64,000 nt of DNA from Bradyrhizobium sp. AZCC 2176 (GTDB lineage: Bacteria > Pseudomonadota > Alphaproteobacteria > Rhizobiales > Xanthobacteraceae). Of the stretch, positions 1 through 8,622 are shown in pieces. Both the position numbers and the translations under genes were made by a program. The DNA lies in assembly GCF_036924645.1 (NCBI RefSeq), contig NZ_JAZHRX010000001.1:1860001-1924000 (forward strand), given 5' to 3'. A model generated the notes under the pieces. The model made no database searches. It saw only the letters and a program-made list of their open reading frames with translations, and had not been told where the DNA came from. Each line of letters begins with the position of its first letter. Position 1 is the stretch's first letter.

Positions 1-70
1 CGTGCCCACCATCAAATGCAGCGGCGGAAAGATGGTGGGCACGGCGCAAGTGCGCTTTTGCCCATCCTAC
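1..70. repeat. Interspersed palindromic repeat, GTGGGCA family (copy 1)
   Basis: Twelve-base inverted arms, GTGCCCACCATC at 2-13 and GATGGTGGGCAC at 31-42, are followed by a GCGCAAGTGCGC motif and CCCATCCTAC. A related element lies at 44448-44539. It sits downstream of the GntR gene. No gene is seen between 1 and 94. Confidence 0.7.
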
Positions 71-94
71 GATCTTGCGCAAGCGGCGAACGTC

Positions 95-799
95 TTACAC
101 CGACACCGCGTAGAGTTCGTACTCCCCGCGCACCAGCTCGATATGGGCGCGCATCGCGGCCGCAGCACCCGACTTGTCGCCGCGCATGATCGCGACCACG
201 ACGCGGTCGTGTTCGGCGTGGGATTTCGCCAGCCGTCCGAGGTTGCGGAACTGGGCGCGGCGGAACGGCTGGACGCGCACCCGCGTCGCCAAGGTCATCT
301 CGGCGATGTAGCCGTTCTGCGAGCCGGCATAGATCGCGTTGTGGAAGCGCTCATTGACCTCGTGAAAGCGCTCGGGATTGCCGGCGTGGCTCAGCACCCG
401 CAATTCCTCGTGAATCCCTTCCAGCTTCTGGCGATCGGCCGGCGGCATCCGCTCGGCGGCGAGGCCGGCGCACAGCGCTTCCAGCTCCGCCATCGCCTCG
501 AACATTTCAGTCAAGCGATCCAGCGAGGGCTGCGCGACGACGGCGCCGCGATGGGCGCGGGCTTCGACTAGGCCGCTCGCCACCAATTGCCGCAGCGCCT
601 CGCGGACCGGCGTGCGCGACACGGAGAAGCGCCGCGCAATATCCGTCTCGTCGAGCGCCGAACCCGGCCGCAGCACGCCGCGCACGATCTCGTCGGCCAA
701 CTGCAGCCGCAGTTCTTCCGCGCGCGTGACCTTGTCGCGTTGCAATGACGGCCGATCGACGCGGCGAACCGTGGTTTCCGGGAGATCCTCCAGGCTCAT
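95..799 (-). CDS. GntR-family regulator with FCD ligand domain
   Basis: This 234-residue protein has an N-terminal winged helix (about residues 25-95, with the typical [13 protein letters not shown] recognition segment) and an all-helical FCD effector domain (about 100-225). FCD regulators are usually local repressors released by an organic-acid ligand. Its start codon overlaps the stop of the preceding HpxZ/AtzH-like gene in an ATGA arrangement. It is therefore the last gene of the transporter/amidase operon and very likely its regulator. A near-palindromic TTGCATACAA upstream of the operon (8541-8550) is a plausible operator. The ligand is unknown. Confidence 0.88.
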   Translation of the reverse strand: MSLEDLPETTVRRVDRPSLQRDKVTRAEELRLQLADEIVRGVLRPGSALDETDIARRFSVSRTPVREALRQLVASGLVEARAHRGAVVAQPSLDRLTEMFEAMAELEALCAGLAAERMPPADRQKLEGIHEELRVLSHAGNPERFHEVNERFHNAIYAGSQNGYIAEMTLATRVRVQPFRRAQFRNLGRLAKSHAEHDRVVVAIMRGDKSGAAAAMRAHIELVRGEYELYAVSV

Positions 800-1194
800 G
801 TCGCTTGACCCTGTGCTTCGTTGATGATGCTGACATGGGCGGCGACGACCTTCCAGCCATCGGCAAAGCGCACCCAGGTCTGCATCTGCCGTCCTACCTT
901 GCCGGGTAAGGATTCGGGATAGAACAGCGTCGAGGCGACGGCAGTGTCGCGGCCATAGGTCGTGATCACGGTCTTGTCGGTCCTGCGGCCGAGCCCGACC
1001 GGCGAGCGCGCCGCGCGAAACGCCATGATCTCCTCGTAGCCATAGAGATTTTCACCGACGCCGTAGCGCAGCGTGCGGGGATCGTTGCGGAACAATTCGT
1101 CGAGCACCGCAATGTCATTCGACACCAGCGCCTTTTCATAGCGCGCGAATTGCGCGGTGACTTCGGCCAGCACGTCGGGAAGATCGATCTCCAT
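796..1194 (-). CDS. HpxZ/AtzH-like SnoaL-fold protein (DUF3225 type)
   Basis: This 132-residue cone-fold (NTF2/SnoaL) protein belongs to the family of AtzH and HpxZ. Family members occur beside AtzE-type amidases in cyanurate/biuret breakdown and in the oxalurate/purine hpx loci. I start it at the ATG beginning [12 protein letters not shown]; a longer reading would overlap the amidase gene. The core contains [13 protein letters not shown] and the C-terminal strands [17 protein letters not shown]. It lies 2 bases after the amidase stop and overlaps the GntR start. AtzH acts on 1,3-dicarboxyurea, but whether this protein does is not shown by the sequence. Confidence 0.78.
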   Translation of the reverse strand: MEIDLPDVLAEVTAQFARYEKALVSNDIAVLDELFRNDPRTLRYGVGENLYGYEEIMAFRAARSPVGLGRRTDKTVITTYGRDTAVASTLFYPESLPGKVGRQMQTWVRFADGWKVVAAHVSIINEAQGQAT

Positions 1195-1196
1195 CG

Positions 1197-2600
1197 CTAC
1201 AATCCTCTCGGCGGCGGCGCAGCGGCAACGCCCATCTGTTCCAGCGCGTGCGCGACGCGCAGCGCAATATCCTCCCGCCACGGCGCAGCAATGATCTGCA
1301 CGCCGATCGGCATCGGCTCCAGCGGCACCGGCACTGCAACCACGGGCAGGCCGATGAACGAGATCGGCTGGGTATGGATGCCGATATTGGCGCGCACCGG
1401 CAGTTCGACGCCGTCGAGCACGAAGTTTACCTGCCCGAGCTTCGGCGCGATGCAGGGCGTGGCCGGCGCGATGATCACGTCGACCGATCTGAACAGCTCC
1501 AGTACCTTTGCGCGATACCAGCGGCGGAATTTTTGCGCGCGATCGACCAGTGGCGCCGGAACCATCGCCCCCGCAATCAGGCGGTCGCGCACCGCCGGAT
1601 CGAAATCGTTCGGACGCTTGCGCAGGCGGTCGAGATGCAGCGAGGCACCCTCGGTCGTGGTGATCACGTAAGCCGCAGCGCGGGCGCGCGCGGCCTCGGG
1701 AATTTCAATCGTTTGCGCGGCATTCAGCGCCTTGGCGACGCGTGCGACAGCCTCGACCGCTTCCGGGAAAACATTCTTCTGGAAATAACCGCCGGCCACC
1801 GCGACCCGCAAGCCGTCGATGCCCTGGGCCAGCCGCGAGGCGACCGGCTCAACCGGTCGCGTCGTGCAGGCCGCGTCATCGGCGTCAGGACCCTGCATGG
1901 CGTCATAGGCCAGCGCGAGATCGCCGACGCTGCGCGCGAACGGGCCGAGATGATCGAGGCTCGCGACAAAGGGAAACGAGCGCGCGCGCGACAGCCGGCC
2001 GTAGGTCGGCTTCAGGCCAAAGATGCCGCAGAACGACGACGGCACCCGGATCGAGCCGTTGGTATCGGACCCCAGGGCGATCGGAACGAGCGCACCGCCG
2101 ACTGCACTGCCCGAGCCACCCGAAGAGCCGCCGGTCATCCGCGTCGGATCGTGCGGATTGCGCGACGGGCCGTCATGCACATTCTCGCCCGTAAAATCGT
2201 AGGCGTATTCGCCCATGTTGAGCGCGCCGACCAAAACGGCGCCTTGAGCCTCCATGCCCTCGATCAGCGTGGCATCGCGCGGCGAGGCTGCGAGATCGCG
2301 GTTGATCTTCGAGCCGGCGCGGGTAGCGAGCCCCTTGACGTCAAAAAGATTCTTCACCGCGAACGGCACGCCGGCGAGCGGACCGATCTTCTGACCGGCG
2401 GCGACCTTGGCATCGATTGCTTTGGCCGTGGCACGCGCGCGATCCGCGGTGACATCGGTAAAGGAGTTCAGCACAGTATCGTGTTTGGCGATCCGCGCCA
2501 GTGCGGCTTCCGTCGCATCGAGCGCGGAAAGCTTGCGATCCGTTACGGCTTGCGCGATCTGTTGCGCCGACATTCCATCTGATTTCACGGTCACGGTCAT
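1197..2600 (-). CDS. AtzE-family amidase (amidase signature enzyme)
   Basis: This 467-residue amidase-signature hydrolase cleaves C-N amide-type bonds in the cytoplasm. The catalytic Ser-cisSer-Lys set is visible: Lys83 in FAVKNLFD, the GGSSGGS segment near residue 159, and the nucleophile Ser183 in [11 protein letters not shown]. The start at 2600 follows the upstream AtzG-like gene by 7 bases; an alternative start at 2642 would overlap that gene. AtzE works with AtzG as 1-carboxybiuret hydrolase, and the hpx homologue HpxY acts in oxalurate breakdown. The gene order AtzG-AtzE-HpxZ/AtzH supports one of these two chemistries, but the substrate cannot be chosen from sequence alone. Confidence 0.88.
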   Translation of the reverse strand: MTVTVKSDGMSAQQIAQAVTDRKLSALDATEAALARIAKHDTVLNSFTDVTADRARATAKAIDAKVAAGQKIGPLAGVPFAVKNLFDVKGLATRAGSKINRDLAASPRDATLIEGMEAQGAVLVGALNMGEYAYDFTGENVHDGPSRNPHDPTRMTGGSSGGSGSAVGGALVPIALGSDTNGSIRVPSSFCGIFGLKPTYGRLSRARSFPFVASLDHLGPFARSVGDLALAYDAMQGPDADDAACTTRPVEPVASRLAQGIDGLRVAVAGGYFQKNVFPEAVEAVARVAKALNAAQTIEIPEAARARAAAYVITTTEGASLHLDRLRKRPNDFDPAVRDRLIAGAMVPAPLVDRAQKFRRWYRAKVLELFRSVDVIIAPATPCIAPKLGQVNFVLDGVELPVRANIGIHTQPISFIGLPVVAVPVPLEPMPIGVQIIAAPWREDIALRVAHALEQMGVAAAPPPRGL

Positions 2601-2607
2601 GGCGCCA

Positions 2608-2790
2608 TCACGCAATGTAGACGCTGGCCGGCTCGGTTTCATCCGGCAGCGGAAACTCGTCGACCAGCCGCGCCAGCCTCAGCGACACTTCGAGGTTCGC
2701 GCGTATGGCGGGACGCCAGGCTTCCTCGACCGGCAGCGCGAGCGCTTTCGCAACAGCGTCGATGTAATTATTCAGGGGGTCGGCAGCCAT
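2608..2790 (-). CDS. AtzG-like small subunit (DUF4089 type)
   Basis: This 60-residue, mostly helical protein (core IDAVAKALALPVEEAWRPAI, then LARLVDEFPLPDE) matches the AtzG/HpxX type. AtzG forms a heterotetramer with AtzE and is needed to stabilise the amidase, much as GatC does for GatA. It is the gene immediately upstream of the amidase, with a 7-base gap, and it follows the ABC ATPase gene by 18 bases. That position fits translation as part of one operon. Confidence 0.75.
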   Translation of the reverse strand: MAADPLNNYIDAVAKALALPVEEAWRPAIRANLEVSLRLARLVDEFPLPDETEPASVYIA

Positions 2791-2808
2791 TTCGCTCCCA
2801 CTCGATTT

Positions 2809-4608
2809 CTAGTGAACCGGCAACGGCGGATGCGGGATCGCCGTCAGCAATTCCTTCGTATAGGCATCCTGCGGATCGCCGAGCACGCGCTCGGATGTGC
2901 CCTGCTCCACGATTCGTCCCGCGCGCATCACGATGACACGATCGCACAGCAAACGCACCACATTCAGATCATGCGACACGAACAAATAGCTCATGCCCAT
3001 CGATTGCTTGAGATCCTGCAGCAGATTGAGCACCACCGCCTGAACCGAGACGTCGAGCGCCGCCGTCGGCTCGTCGAGGATCACGAGCTTGGGATGCAGC
3101 GCAATCGCGCGCGCGATGCCGACGCGGGCCTTCTGGCCGCCGGACAATTGGTGCGGAAAGCGATCGAGCAGGTTGACCGGCAGGCCGACCAGCCCGGCAA
3201 GCTCCTCGCAGCGGGCGCGCAAGGCGTCGCGGCCTTTGACATCGCCAAGCTGCAGAAGCGGATCGGCGATGGCTCGCACAGCGGTGAAGCGCGGGTTGAG
3301 GCTGTCGGTCGGGTCCTGGAACACCATCTGGATACTCTTGCGCAGCGGCAGCCGCGCAAATGCCTGCGGCAGGATGGCGCCGATCTCTTCGCCGTCGAAC
3401 AGGATGCGGCCGGAGGTCTGGTCGAGCAGACGCATCACCATCATCGAGGTCGTCGACTTGCCGCAGCCGGATTCGCCGACCAGGCCGACGCTCTCGCCAT
3501 GGCCGACGGTGAAGCCGATGCCGTCAACCGCGCGGAATATCGCGGCTTCGACCGGCGGCTTGCGGGAGAACAGTTTTGACAACACCGCGCTGGCGCCCTG
3601 GCGCGGATATTCCTTCACCAGCTTTTCGACGAGGAGGAGGGGCTTGGTGATGTCGTCACCCCCGGGCTTGACCCGGGGGTCCATCACTGAAGAAGAGCCT
3701 TCTGAAGAGTGATGGATGGCCGGGCATTGGCGAGCGGAAGCGACGCCGTTCTTCGGACGGCTATGCCCGGCCATGACAGGAGTCTCGTCCTCCGGCAGCA
3801 GATCCCGCAACGACACCCCGATCCTCGGCGTCGCGCGCATCAGTTTCTTGGTATAGGCGTGCTCGGGCCTGGCAAAAATATCCGCCGACTTCGCCGTCTC
3901 CACCACCCGGCCCTTTTCCATCACCACCACGCGGTCGCAATAGGCGGCGGCGAGCCCGAGATCATGCGTGATCAGGATCGTCGACATGTGCCGGCGCTTC
4001 GTTAGTTCCACGATCAGATCCATCACCGCCTTCTGCGTGGTGACGTCGAGCCCCGTGGTCGGCTCGTCCGCGATCAGGAGCTGCGGATTGCAGGCCAGCG
4101 CCAGCGCGATCACCACGCGCTGGCACATGCCGCCGGAGAGTTCGAACGGGTAGGCATGGTAGCGCTCGCGCGGGCGCGCGATCTTGACCTGCTCCAGCGC
4201 CTCGATCGCCTTTTCGCCGCGGTCGCTGGCCGCGCTCTGCACGTGCTGGCGCAGCACATCCTCGATCTGATCGCCCACTTTCCGGATCGGATTGAGTGCG
4301 GCGCGCGGGTTCTGAAAAATCATCGAGATTTCGCGGCCGCGCAGATCGCGCATCTCGTTTTCACTCGCGGCCTTGACGTCGATGCCGGAGAACATCACCG
4401 AACCGTCGGCGATCCTGCCGGCACGGTCGAGAATCCGCATCACGGCATACGACGTCACCGACTTGCCGGAGCCGGATTCGCCGACGATGCCGAGCGTCTC
4501 GCCCTTGGCCACGGAAATGTTGACGTGCTGCACGGCTTTCACGATGCCGCGTCGCGTGGTGAATTCGACGGTGAGATCGCTGACGTCGAGCAAAGGCTGG
4601 GCGGTCAT
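2809..4608 (-). CDS. Double ATP-binding subunit of a peptide/nickel-type ABC importer
   Basis: This 599-residue fusion carries two nucleotide-binding domains, equivalent to DppD plus DppF. Domain 1 has Walker A GESGSGKS, signature LSGGMCQR and Walker B LLIADEP. Domain 2 has GESGCGKST, LSGGQKAR and LVILDEP. It would power the two permeases encoded upstream. The start at 4608 has a GGAGG site; a start at 4647 lacks one. The linker between domains (about residues 277-318) is encoded by an interspersed repeat at 3658-3777 that keeps the frame open. That segment has no counterpart in typical family members and is probably a disordered insert. Confidence 0.9.
   Translation of the reverse strand: MTAQPLLDVSDLTVEFTTRRGIVKAVQHVNISVAKGETLGIVGESGSGKSVTSYAVMRILDRAGRIADGSVMFSGIDVKAASENEMRDLRGREISMIFQNPRAALNPIRKVGDQIEDVLRQHVQSAASDRGEKAIEALEQVKIARPRERYHAYPFELSGGMCQRVVIALALACNPQLLIADEPTTGLDVTTQKAVMDLIVELTKRRHMSTILITHDLGLAAAYCDRVVVMEKGRVVETAKSADIFARPEHAYTKKLMRATPRIGVSLRDLLPEDETPVMAGHSRPKNGVASARQCPAIHHSSEGSSSVMDPRVKPGGDDITKPLLLVEKLVKEYPRQGASAVLSKLFSRKPPVEAAIFRAVDGIGFTVGHGESVGLVGESGCGKSTTSMMVMRLLDQTSGRILFDGEEIGAILPQAFARLPLRKSIQMVFQDPTDSLNPRFTAVRAIADPLLQLGDVKGRDALRARCEELAGLVGLPVNLLDRFPHQLSGGQKARVGIARAIALHPKLVILDEPTAALDVSVQAVVLNLLQDLKQSMGMSYLFVSHDLNVVRLLCDRVIVMRAGRIVEQGTSERVLGDPQDAYTKELLTAIPHPPLPVH
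3658..3777. repeat. Interspersed repeat inserted in frame inside the ABC ATPase gene
   Basis: Three nested inverted repeats lie here: CCCCCGGG/CCCGGGGG, TCCATCACT/AGTGATGGA and GGCCGGGCAT/ATGCCCGGCC (3718-3727 with 3763-3772). The composition looks like the extragenic palindromes common in Bradyrhizobium. Here it lies wholly within the open frame, in the linker between the two ATPase domains. Confidence 0.8.
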
Positions 4609-4717
4609 GACGACCTCCGCAAAAATATCGAAAACAACCCCATGCAAAGTAGAACGGTCAGGACCCCTGTCGCATTCCCCTTGCGGGGGCCGAGACGAGC
4701 AAAGCTTGAGTCAACCA

Positions 4718-5617
4718 TCACGTCCTCCGCTGCGGATCGACGATGTCGCGCAGGCCGTCGCCGAGCAAATTGAAGCAGAACACCGCGATCATCAGCGCAA
4801 GCCCGGGGAACAGCGCGATCCACCATTCGCCCGAAACCATGAAGCCTGCGCCCTCCGCGACCATGATGCCCCATTCCGCCGTCGGCGGCCGCACGCCGAG
4901 CCCGATGAAGGAGAGCCCGGCGGCGTTGAGGATCGCATAGCCCATGGTCAGCGACATCTGCACGATCATGATCGGCATGATGTTGGGCAGGATGTGCACC
5001 AGCAGAATCCGCATTTCGCCGTTGCCCGACAACCGCGCCGCCTGCACGAAGCCGGCATCGCGGCGCACGTTCGCTTCGGCCCGCGCGACGCGCGCGTAGA
5101 GCGGAAAGTTCACGATCGCGGTCGCGATGATGATGTTCTGTACGGTATTGCCGAGCGCCGCCACGATGCCCATTGCCAGCACGAACAGCGGAAACGCCAT
5201 GATGGTGTCGGCGATGCGGCCGACGATGCGGTCGGTCCAGCCGCCGAAATAGCCGGCGGCGATGCCGGCAAGGCCCCCCATCAGGAACACCAGCGCCACG
5301 GAGGCAACCGCGATGAACGTATCGAGCCGCGTGGCGACGACGACGCGACTGAAAATGTCGCGGCCCAACTGGTCGGTGCCGAACCAGTGCGCCGCCGACG
5401 GCGGCTTCAGGGCTGACGCGGTATCGCTGGCGAGCGGATCGTAGGGCACGATGGTGGGGCCGAAGATCGCCGCGAACAGGATGATGATCAACAGGCCGAA
5501 AGCGAACGCCGTGACGCGGTTTTCGCCGAGCACGTAGCGGGTATGTTCGAAGACCGCAGCCAATCCCGAGGTACGTGCGGGACCGGCGGGTTCAACGGCA
5601 GGCGCAACGCTACTCAT
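4718..5617 (-). CDS. ABC importer permease, DppC type
   Basis: This 299-residue inner-membrane permease belongs to the peptide/nickel importer class. It has an N-terminal membrane segment (FAFGLLIIILFAAIFGP), the OppC-type PYDPLASD region, then five further hydrophobic segments. A conserved ATPase-coupling loop reads EANVRRDAGFVQAARLSGNGEMRIL. It pairs with the DppB-type permease whose stop lies 9 bases upstream. The 109 bases between this gene and the ATPase contain no other gene. The substrate is presumably the compound attacked by the AtzE-type amidase encoded downstream (inference). Confidence 0.9.
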   Translation of the reverse strand: MSSVAPAVEPAGPARTSGLAAVFEHTRYVLGENRVTAFAFGLLIIILFAAIFGPTIVPYDPLASDTASALKPPSAAHWFGTDQLGRDIFSRVVVATRLDTFIAVASVALVFLMGGLAGIAAGYFGGWTDRIVGRIADTIMAFPLFVLAMGIVAALGNTVQNIIIATAIVNFPLYARVARAEANVRRDAGFVQAARLSGNGEMRILLVHILPNIMPIMIVQMSLTMGYAILNAAGLSFIGLGVRPPTAEWGIMVAEGAGFMVSGEWWIALFPGLALMIAVFCFNLLGDGLRDIVDPQRRT

Positions 5618-5626
5618 GTTCCAACC

Positions 5627-6640
5627 TCACCCTTCCAGCCGCACGCGCGGATCGATTACGCCGTAGAGAATGTCGATGATCAGATTGAGCAGCACGTACA
5701 TGACCGCCATGGTCAGCACGAAACCCTGCACCGGCGCGAAGTCCGATGAGATCAACGCTTCCACCGCGTAGGAGCCGATACCGGGCCAGGCGAAGACTTT
5801 TTCGACCAGCACGTTGGCGCCCAGCAGGAACGAGAACACCATGCTGAGCGTGGTGATCACCGGCAGCATGGCGTTGCGAAACGCGTAGGTTACGATCACG
5901 GTCGACGGCGACAGCCCGCTGGCGCGCGCGGTGCGGACGAAGTCGGACGCCAGCACCGCCAGCATCGAGGCCCGCGTCATGCGCGCGATCGGCGCCAGCG
6001 AGAAGATCGCCAGCGTCGCCGCCGGCAGGATCATCTGGCTCAGCGCCGAGCGAAACGTCTCGAATTCGCGCGCAATCAGCGCGTCGATCAGATAGAGGCC
6101 GGTCACGGCCGGTGGCGCGCTGTAGAACACGTCGAGCCGGCCGAGCGGCGCCGGCGACCAGCCGAGCCTGAAATAGAAGACATAGACCAGCACGAGGCCT
6201 GTAAAGAACACCGGCAGCGATACGCCGGCCGTCGTGGTGACGCGGCAGAGATGGTCGATCCAGGAGCCCGGCCGGGTGGCGGCGAGCATGCCGAGCGGAA
6301 TCGCGATCGCGATCGAAACGACGAGGCCGAGCAGCGTCAGTTCGGCGGAAGCCGGCAGGCGGTTGCGGATTTCGGTCGCGACCGGCTGGCCCGTGGTCAA
6401 TGAGTTGCCGAAATCGCCATGCGCGAGATCGTTGGTGTAGCGCAGGAATTGCTCGATCAGCGGCTTGTCGAAGCCGAGTTTCTTGCGGATCTGCTCGATC
6501 GCTTCCTTGCTCGCCGCGGGCCCGGCGAAATAAGCGGCCGGGTCACCCGGCAGCGCGCGCGTCAGGAGGAATGTCACGATCACGACCCCGATCAGCGACG
6601 GGATCGCGAACATCAGCCGCTTGCCGATCATGGTCAGCAT
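5627..6640 (-). CDS. ABC importer permease, DppB type
   Basis: This 337-residue permease starts MLTMIGKRLMFAIPSLIGVV and has the family features: the DPAAYFAGP periplasmic region, five more membrane segments, and the coupling motif RTARASGLSPSTVIVTYAFRNA. Length and order match DppB/OppB/GsiC. It forms the importer channel with the DppC-type protein. About 120 bases separate it from the binding-protein gene, and these hold a repetitive GCGAATGG cluster. Confidence 0.9.
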   Translation of the reverse strand: MLTMIGKRLMFAIPSLIGVVIVTFLLTRALPGDPAAYFAGPAASKEAIEQIRKKLGFDKPLIEQFLRYTNDLAHGDFGNSLTTGQPVATEIRNRLPASAELTLLGLVVSIAIAIPLGMLAATRPGSWIDHLCRVTTTAGVSLPVFFTGLVLVYVFYFRLGWSPAPLGRLDVFYSAPPAVTGLYLIDALIAREFETFRSALSQMILPAATLAIFSLAPIARMTRASMLAVLASDFVRTARASGLSPSTVIVTYAFRNAMLPVITTLSMVFSFLLGANVLVEKVFAWPGIGSYAVEALISSDFAPVQGFVLTMAVMYVLLNLIIDILYGVIDPRVRLEG

Positions 6641-6668
6641 GGGGTGCGCTCCTTGCTCCGCAAGGAGC

Positions 6669-6760
6669 GCGCGAATAGCGAATGGCGAATGGCGAATAGA
6701 TATCCGCGGCCGTTCGTCACCATTCGCTGCTCCCTATTCGCTGGCCACTCGCCATTCGCC
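6669..6760. repeat. GCGAATGG/A tandem motif cluster with inverted copies
   Basis: Four GCGAAT(A/G)G units at about 6669-6698 face complementary CCATTCGC and CTATTCGC units at about 6720-6760. The RNA could fold into an imperfect hairpin. Its position between the binding-protein and permease genes of an ABC operon suits an element that sets their expression ratio (inference). Confidence 0.55.
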
Positions 6761-6763
6761 CGC

Positions 6764-8383
6764 TCACGCCTTTACCAGCGCGCGATAATCCAGACGCCGG
6801 TGGAACCAGTATTGATAGCCCGACACATTCTTCTGCATCGCGACGTTGACGTAGGGCTGATACAGCGGAATGCGCGGGATGTCCTTGAAGGCGAGATCGA
6901 CAAAACCTTTTACATCGGTGTCGTATTTGCTGGTGTTGCCGGTGGCCGCGGCGTCGACGGCGCCGCTGATGAATTCGTCCATCGCCTTCGACTGGTAGCT
7001 CATGGTGTTGAAGATCGAATTCTTGCCGTCGTAGCACCAGATGAAGAAATATTCGGGGTAGTCGAGCCAGCCGGAGAACACGTTGGTGTAGAGCGGCAGC
7101 ACCTTCTTGTTGAGTTCGGTGCGCCAGTTGGCGCCGGGGATCTTGTTGATGGTGGTCTTGATGCCGATCTGGGCGAGGCTCTCCTGCACCAGCACGCAGA
7201 GTGGTTCGTTGACGCCGGCAAAGCCGAGATCGAACGACAGCGTTGTCTCGAAACCGTTGGGATGACCGGCCTCCGCCAGCAGCGCCTTGGCCCTGGCGAT
7301 ATCGGTGACGTATTTGGTCGGCTGCGGCCACGCTACTTCGGTCGCCTTGTCGGCAGCGGCGCCGAACATTGGCTTGGCGAGACCGAACAGCACCGCATCC
7401 ATGATCTTCTGGTAGGGGATCGCGCAGGCGACGGCTTCGCGAACCTTGGGGTTGTCGAACGGCGGGATCTTGACGTTCATGCCGATATACTGGACGCCGT
7501 TGGAATACGGCACCGAGACGATGTTGAGCTTGCCGTTGTCCTTCAGCTCGACGAAATCCTTGTTCGGCAGATCGTAGGAGATGTCGGCATCGCCGCGCTC
7601 CAGGAGCGCGCGCCGGTTGCCGGCCTGCGGTACCATGCGCCAGATCACGCGCTTGACTTTCGGCATTGGGCCGCCAACCCAGGCGTCATTGCGCTCCATG
7701 ATGACTTCGGTACCGGCGGTCCACTTTGTCACCTTGTAGGCGCCGGAGCCCGCGGTCTGCTGCTTGGTGTATTCGAGTCCCCAGGGATCCTTCTCGGCGG
7801 CGTTCTTCTTCACCAGTTCCGAGTTGACGACGCAGGGCACGATGACCGCAAGGTCAGGAATCGTGAGACGGTCCTTCTTGGCGAAATCGACCCGCACGGT
7901 GTTGTCGTCGACGACGACGAACTGGTCGGTCTTGGTCAGAGAGCCTGCGCCCATCTGGAACGTCGGGAAACCACCGACGCTCACCGCGCGATCGAGCGAC
8001 CACTTGACGTCCTTGGCCGTGACCGGCGTGCCGTCGTGGAACGTGGCTTTCTTCTTCAGCTTGAAGGTGACCGACATGTCGCCGACGTTCATGTCCTCGG
8101 CGAGTTCGGGCTTGAACTTGTCGCGATCGTAATACGGCACGCCGCCCGGACCGCTCTTCATCTCGTGGCTGATCAGGCGGTCGTAGCAATTCCACGACAC
8201 TTCATAGCCGGGCACGTTGGTGCCGACGCCATGAATGTCGAGATTGTTGGGGCCGCTTTCCGAGACGATCAATAGCGTCTCAGACCGCGCATCAGCCTTG
8301 GCCGCGGACCAGATCGCCGGCGCGGGCACCATCGCGCCCGCGGCAACTCCGGTGACGGATTTCAGGAAATCGCGACGCTTCAT
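6764..8383 (-). CDS. Tat-exported solute-binding protein of the peptide/nickel-type ABC importer
   Basis: This 539-residue family-5 periplasmic binding protein begins MKRRDFLKSVTG. The twin arginine and hydrophobic stretch indicate Tat export. The start at 8383 is preceded by GGAG; an in-frame start at 8446 would add 21 residues with no role. Typical DppA/OppA features include LAEDMNVGDMSVTFKLKKKA and FHDGTPVTAKDVKWSLDRA. It is the first gene of the operon ending in the GntR regulator. The ligand could be a small amide or ureide rather than a peptide, judging from the amidase genes downstream. Confidence 0.9.
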   Translation of the reverse strand: MKRRDFLKSVTGVAAGAMVPAPAIWSAAKADARSETLLIVSESGPNNLDIHGVGTNVPGYEVSWNCYDRLISHEMKSGPGGVPYYDRDKFKPELAEDMNVGDMSVTFKLKKKATFHDGTPVTAKDVKWSLDRAVSVGGFPTFQMGAGSLTKTDQFVVVDDNTVRVDFAKKDRLTIPDLAVIVPCVVNSELVKKNAAEKDPWGLEYTKQQTAGSGAYKVTKWTAGTEVIMERNDAWVGGPMPKVKRVIWRMVPQAGNRRALLERGDADISYDLPNKDFVELKDNGKLNIVSVPYSNGVQYIGMNVKIPPFDNPKVREAVACAIPYQKIMDAVLFGLAKPMFGAAADKATEVAWPQPTKYVTDIARAKALLAEAGHPNGFETTLSFDLGFAGVNEPLCVLVQESLAQIGIKTTINKIPGANWRTELNKKVLPLYTNVFSGWLDYPEYFFIWCYDGKNSIFNTMSYQSKAMDEFISGAVDAAATGNTSKYDTDVKGFVDLAFKDIPRIPLYQPYVNVAMQKNVSGYQYWFHRRLDYRALVKA

Positions 8384-8540
8384 GGGTGATGCTCCAAACG
8401 CCTGAGGAAAATGGCTTTGGAACTGGAATCGCAAGGTTTGTGCCAATCCTTAAAGGAAAGCTAACCCTCACCTAAGATACTGATCTATCTAACGGATCGG
8501 CGATTCTCCGGAATTTCTCGGCAGTCGATTCGGACCTGGA

Positions 8541-8550
8541 TTGCATACAA
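8541..8550. promoter_or_regulatory. Candidate GntR-FCD operator
   Basis: TTGCATACAA differs by one base from the perfect palindrome TTGTATACAA, a form seen for FCD-type GntR operators. It lies about 160 bases upstream of the first operon gene. The remaining sequence from 8384 to 8622 shows no gene. Only one site is visible, so this is tentative. Confidence 0.35.
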
Positions 8551-8622
8551 AGAAGCATATTTGCCTATTTTTCTTGCAGCTATTTGACCCGCTCCTTTGC
8601 TGTGCGGCCTCCGGCGCTCCCT

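Noticed and set aside
1248..2582. A 444-codon open frame on the plus strand
   Set aside because: It is antisense to the AtzE-type amidase, whose catalytic residues are all visible in the other strand.
6419..8275. A 618-codon open frame on the plus strand
   Set aside because: It lies antisense to the binding-protein and permease genes, is rich in His/Arg/Asp shadow composition and has no recognisable domain.
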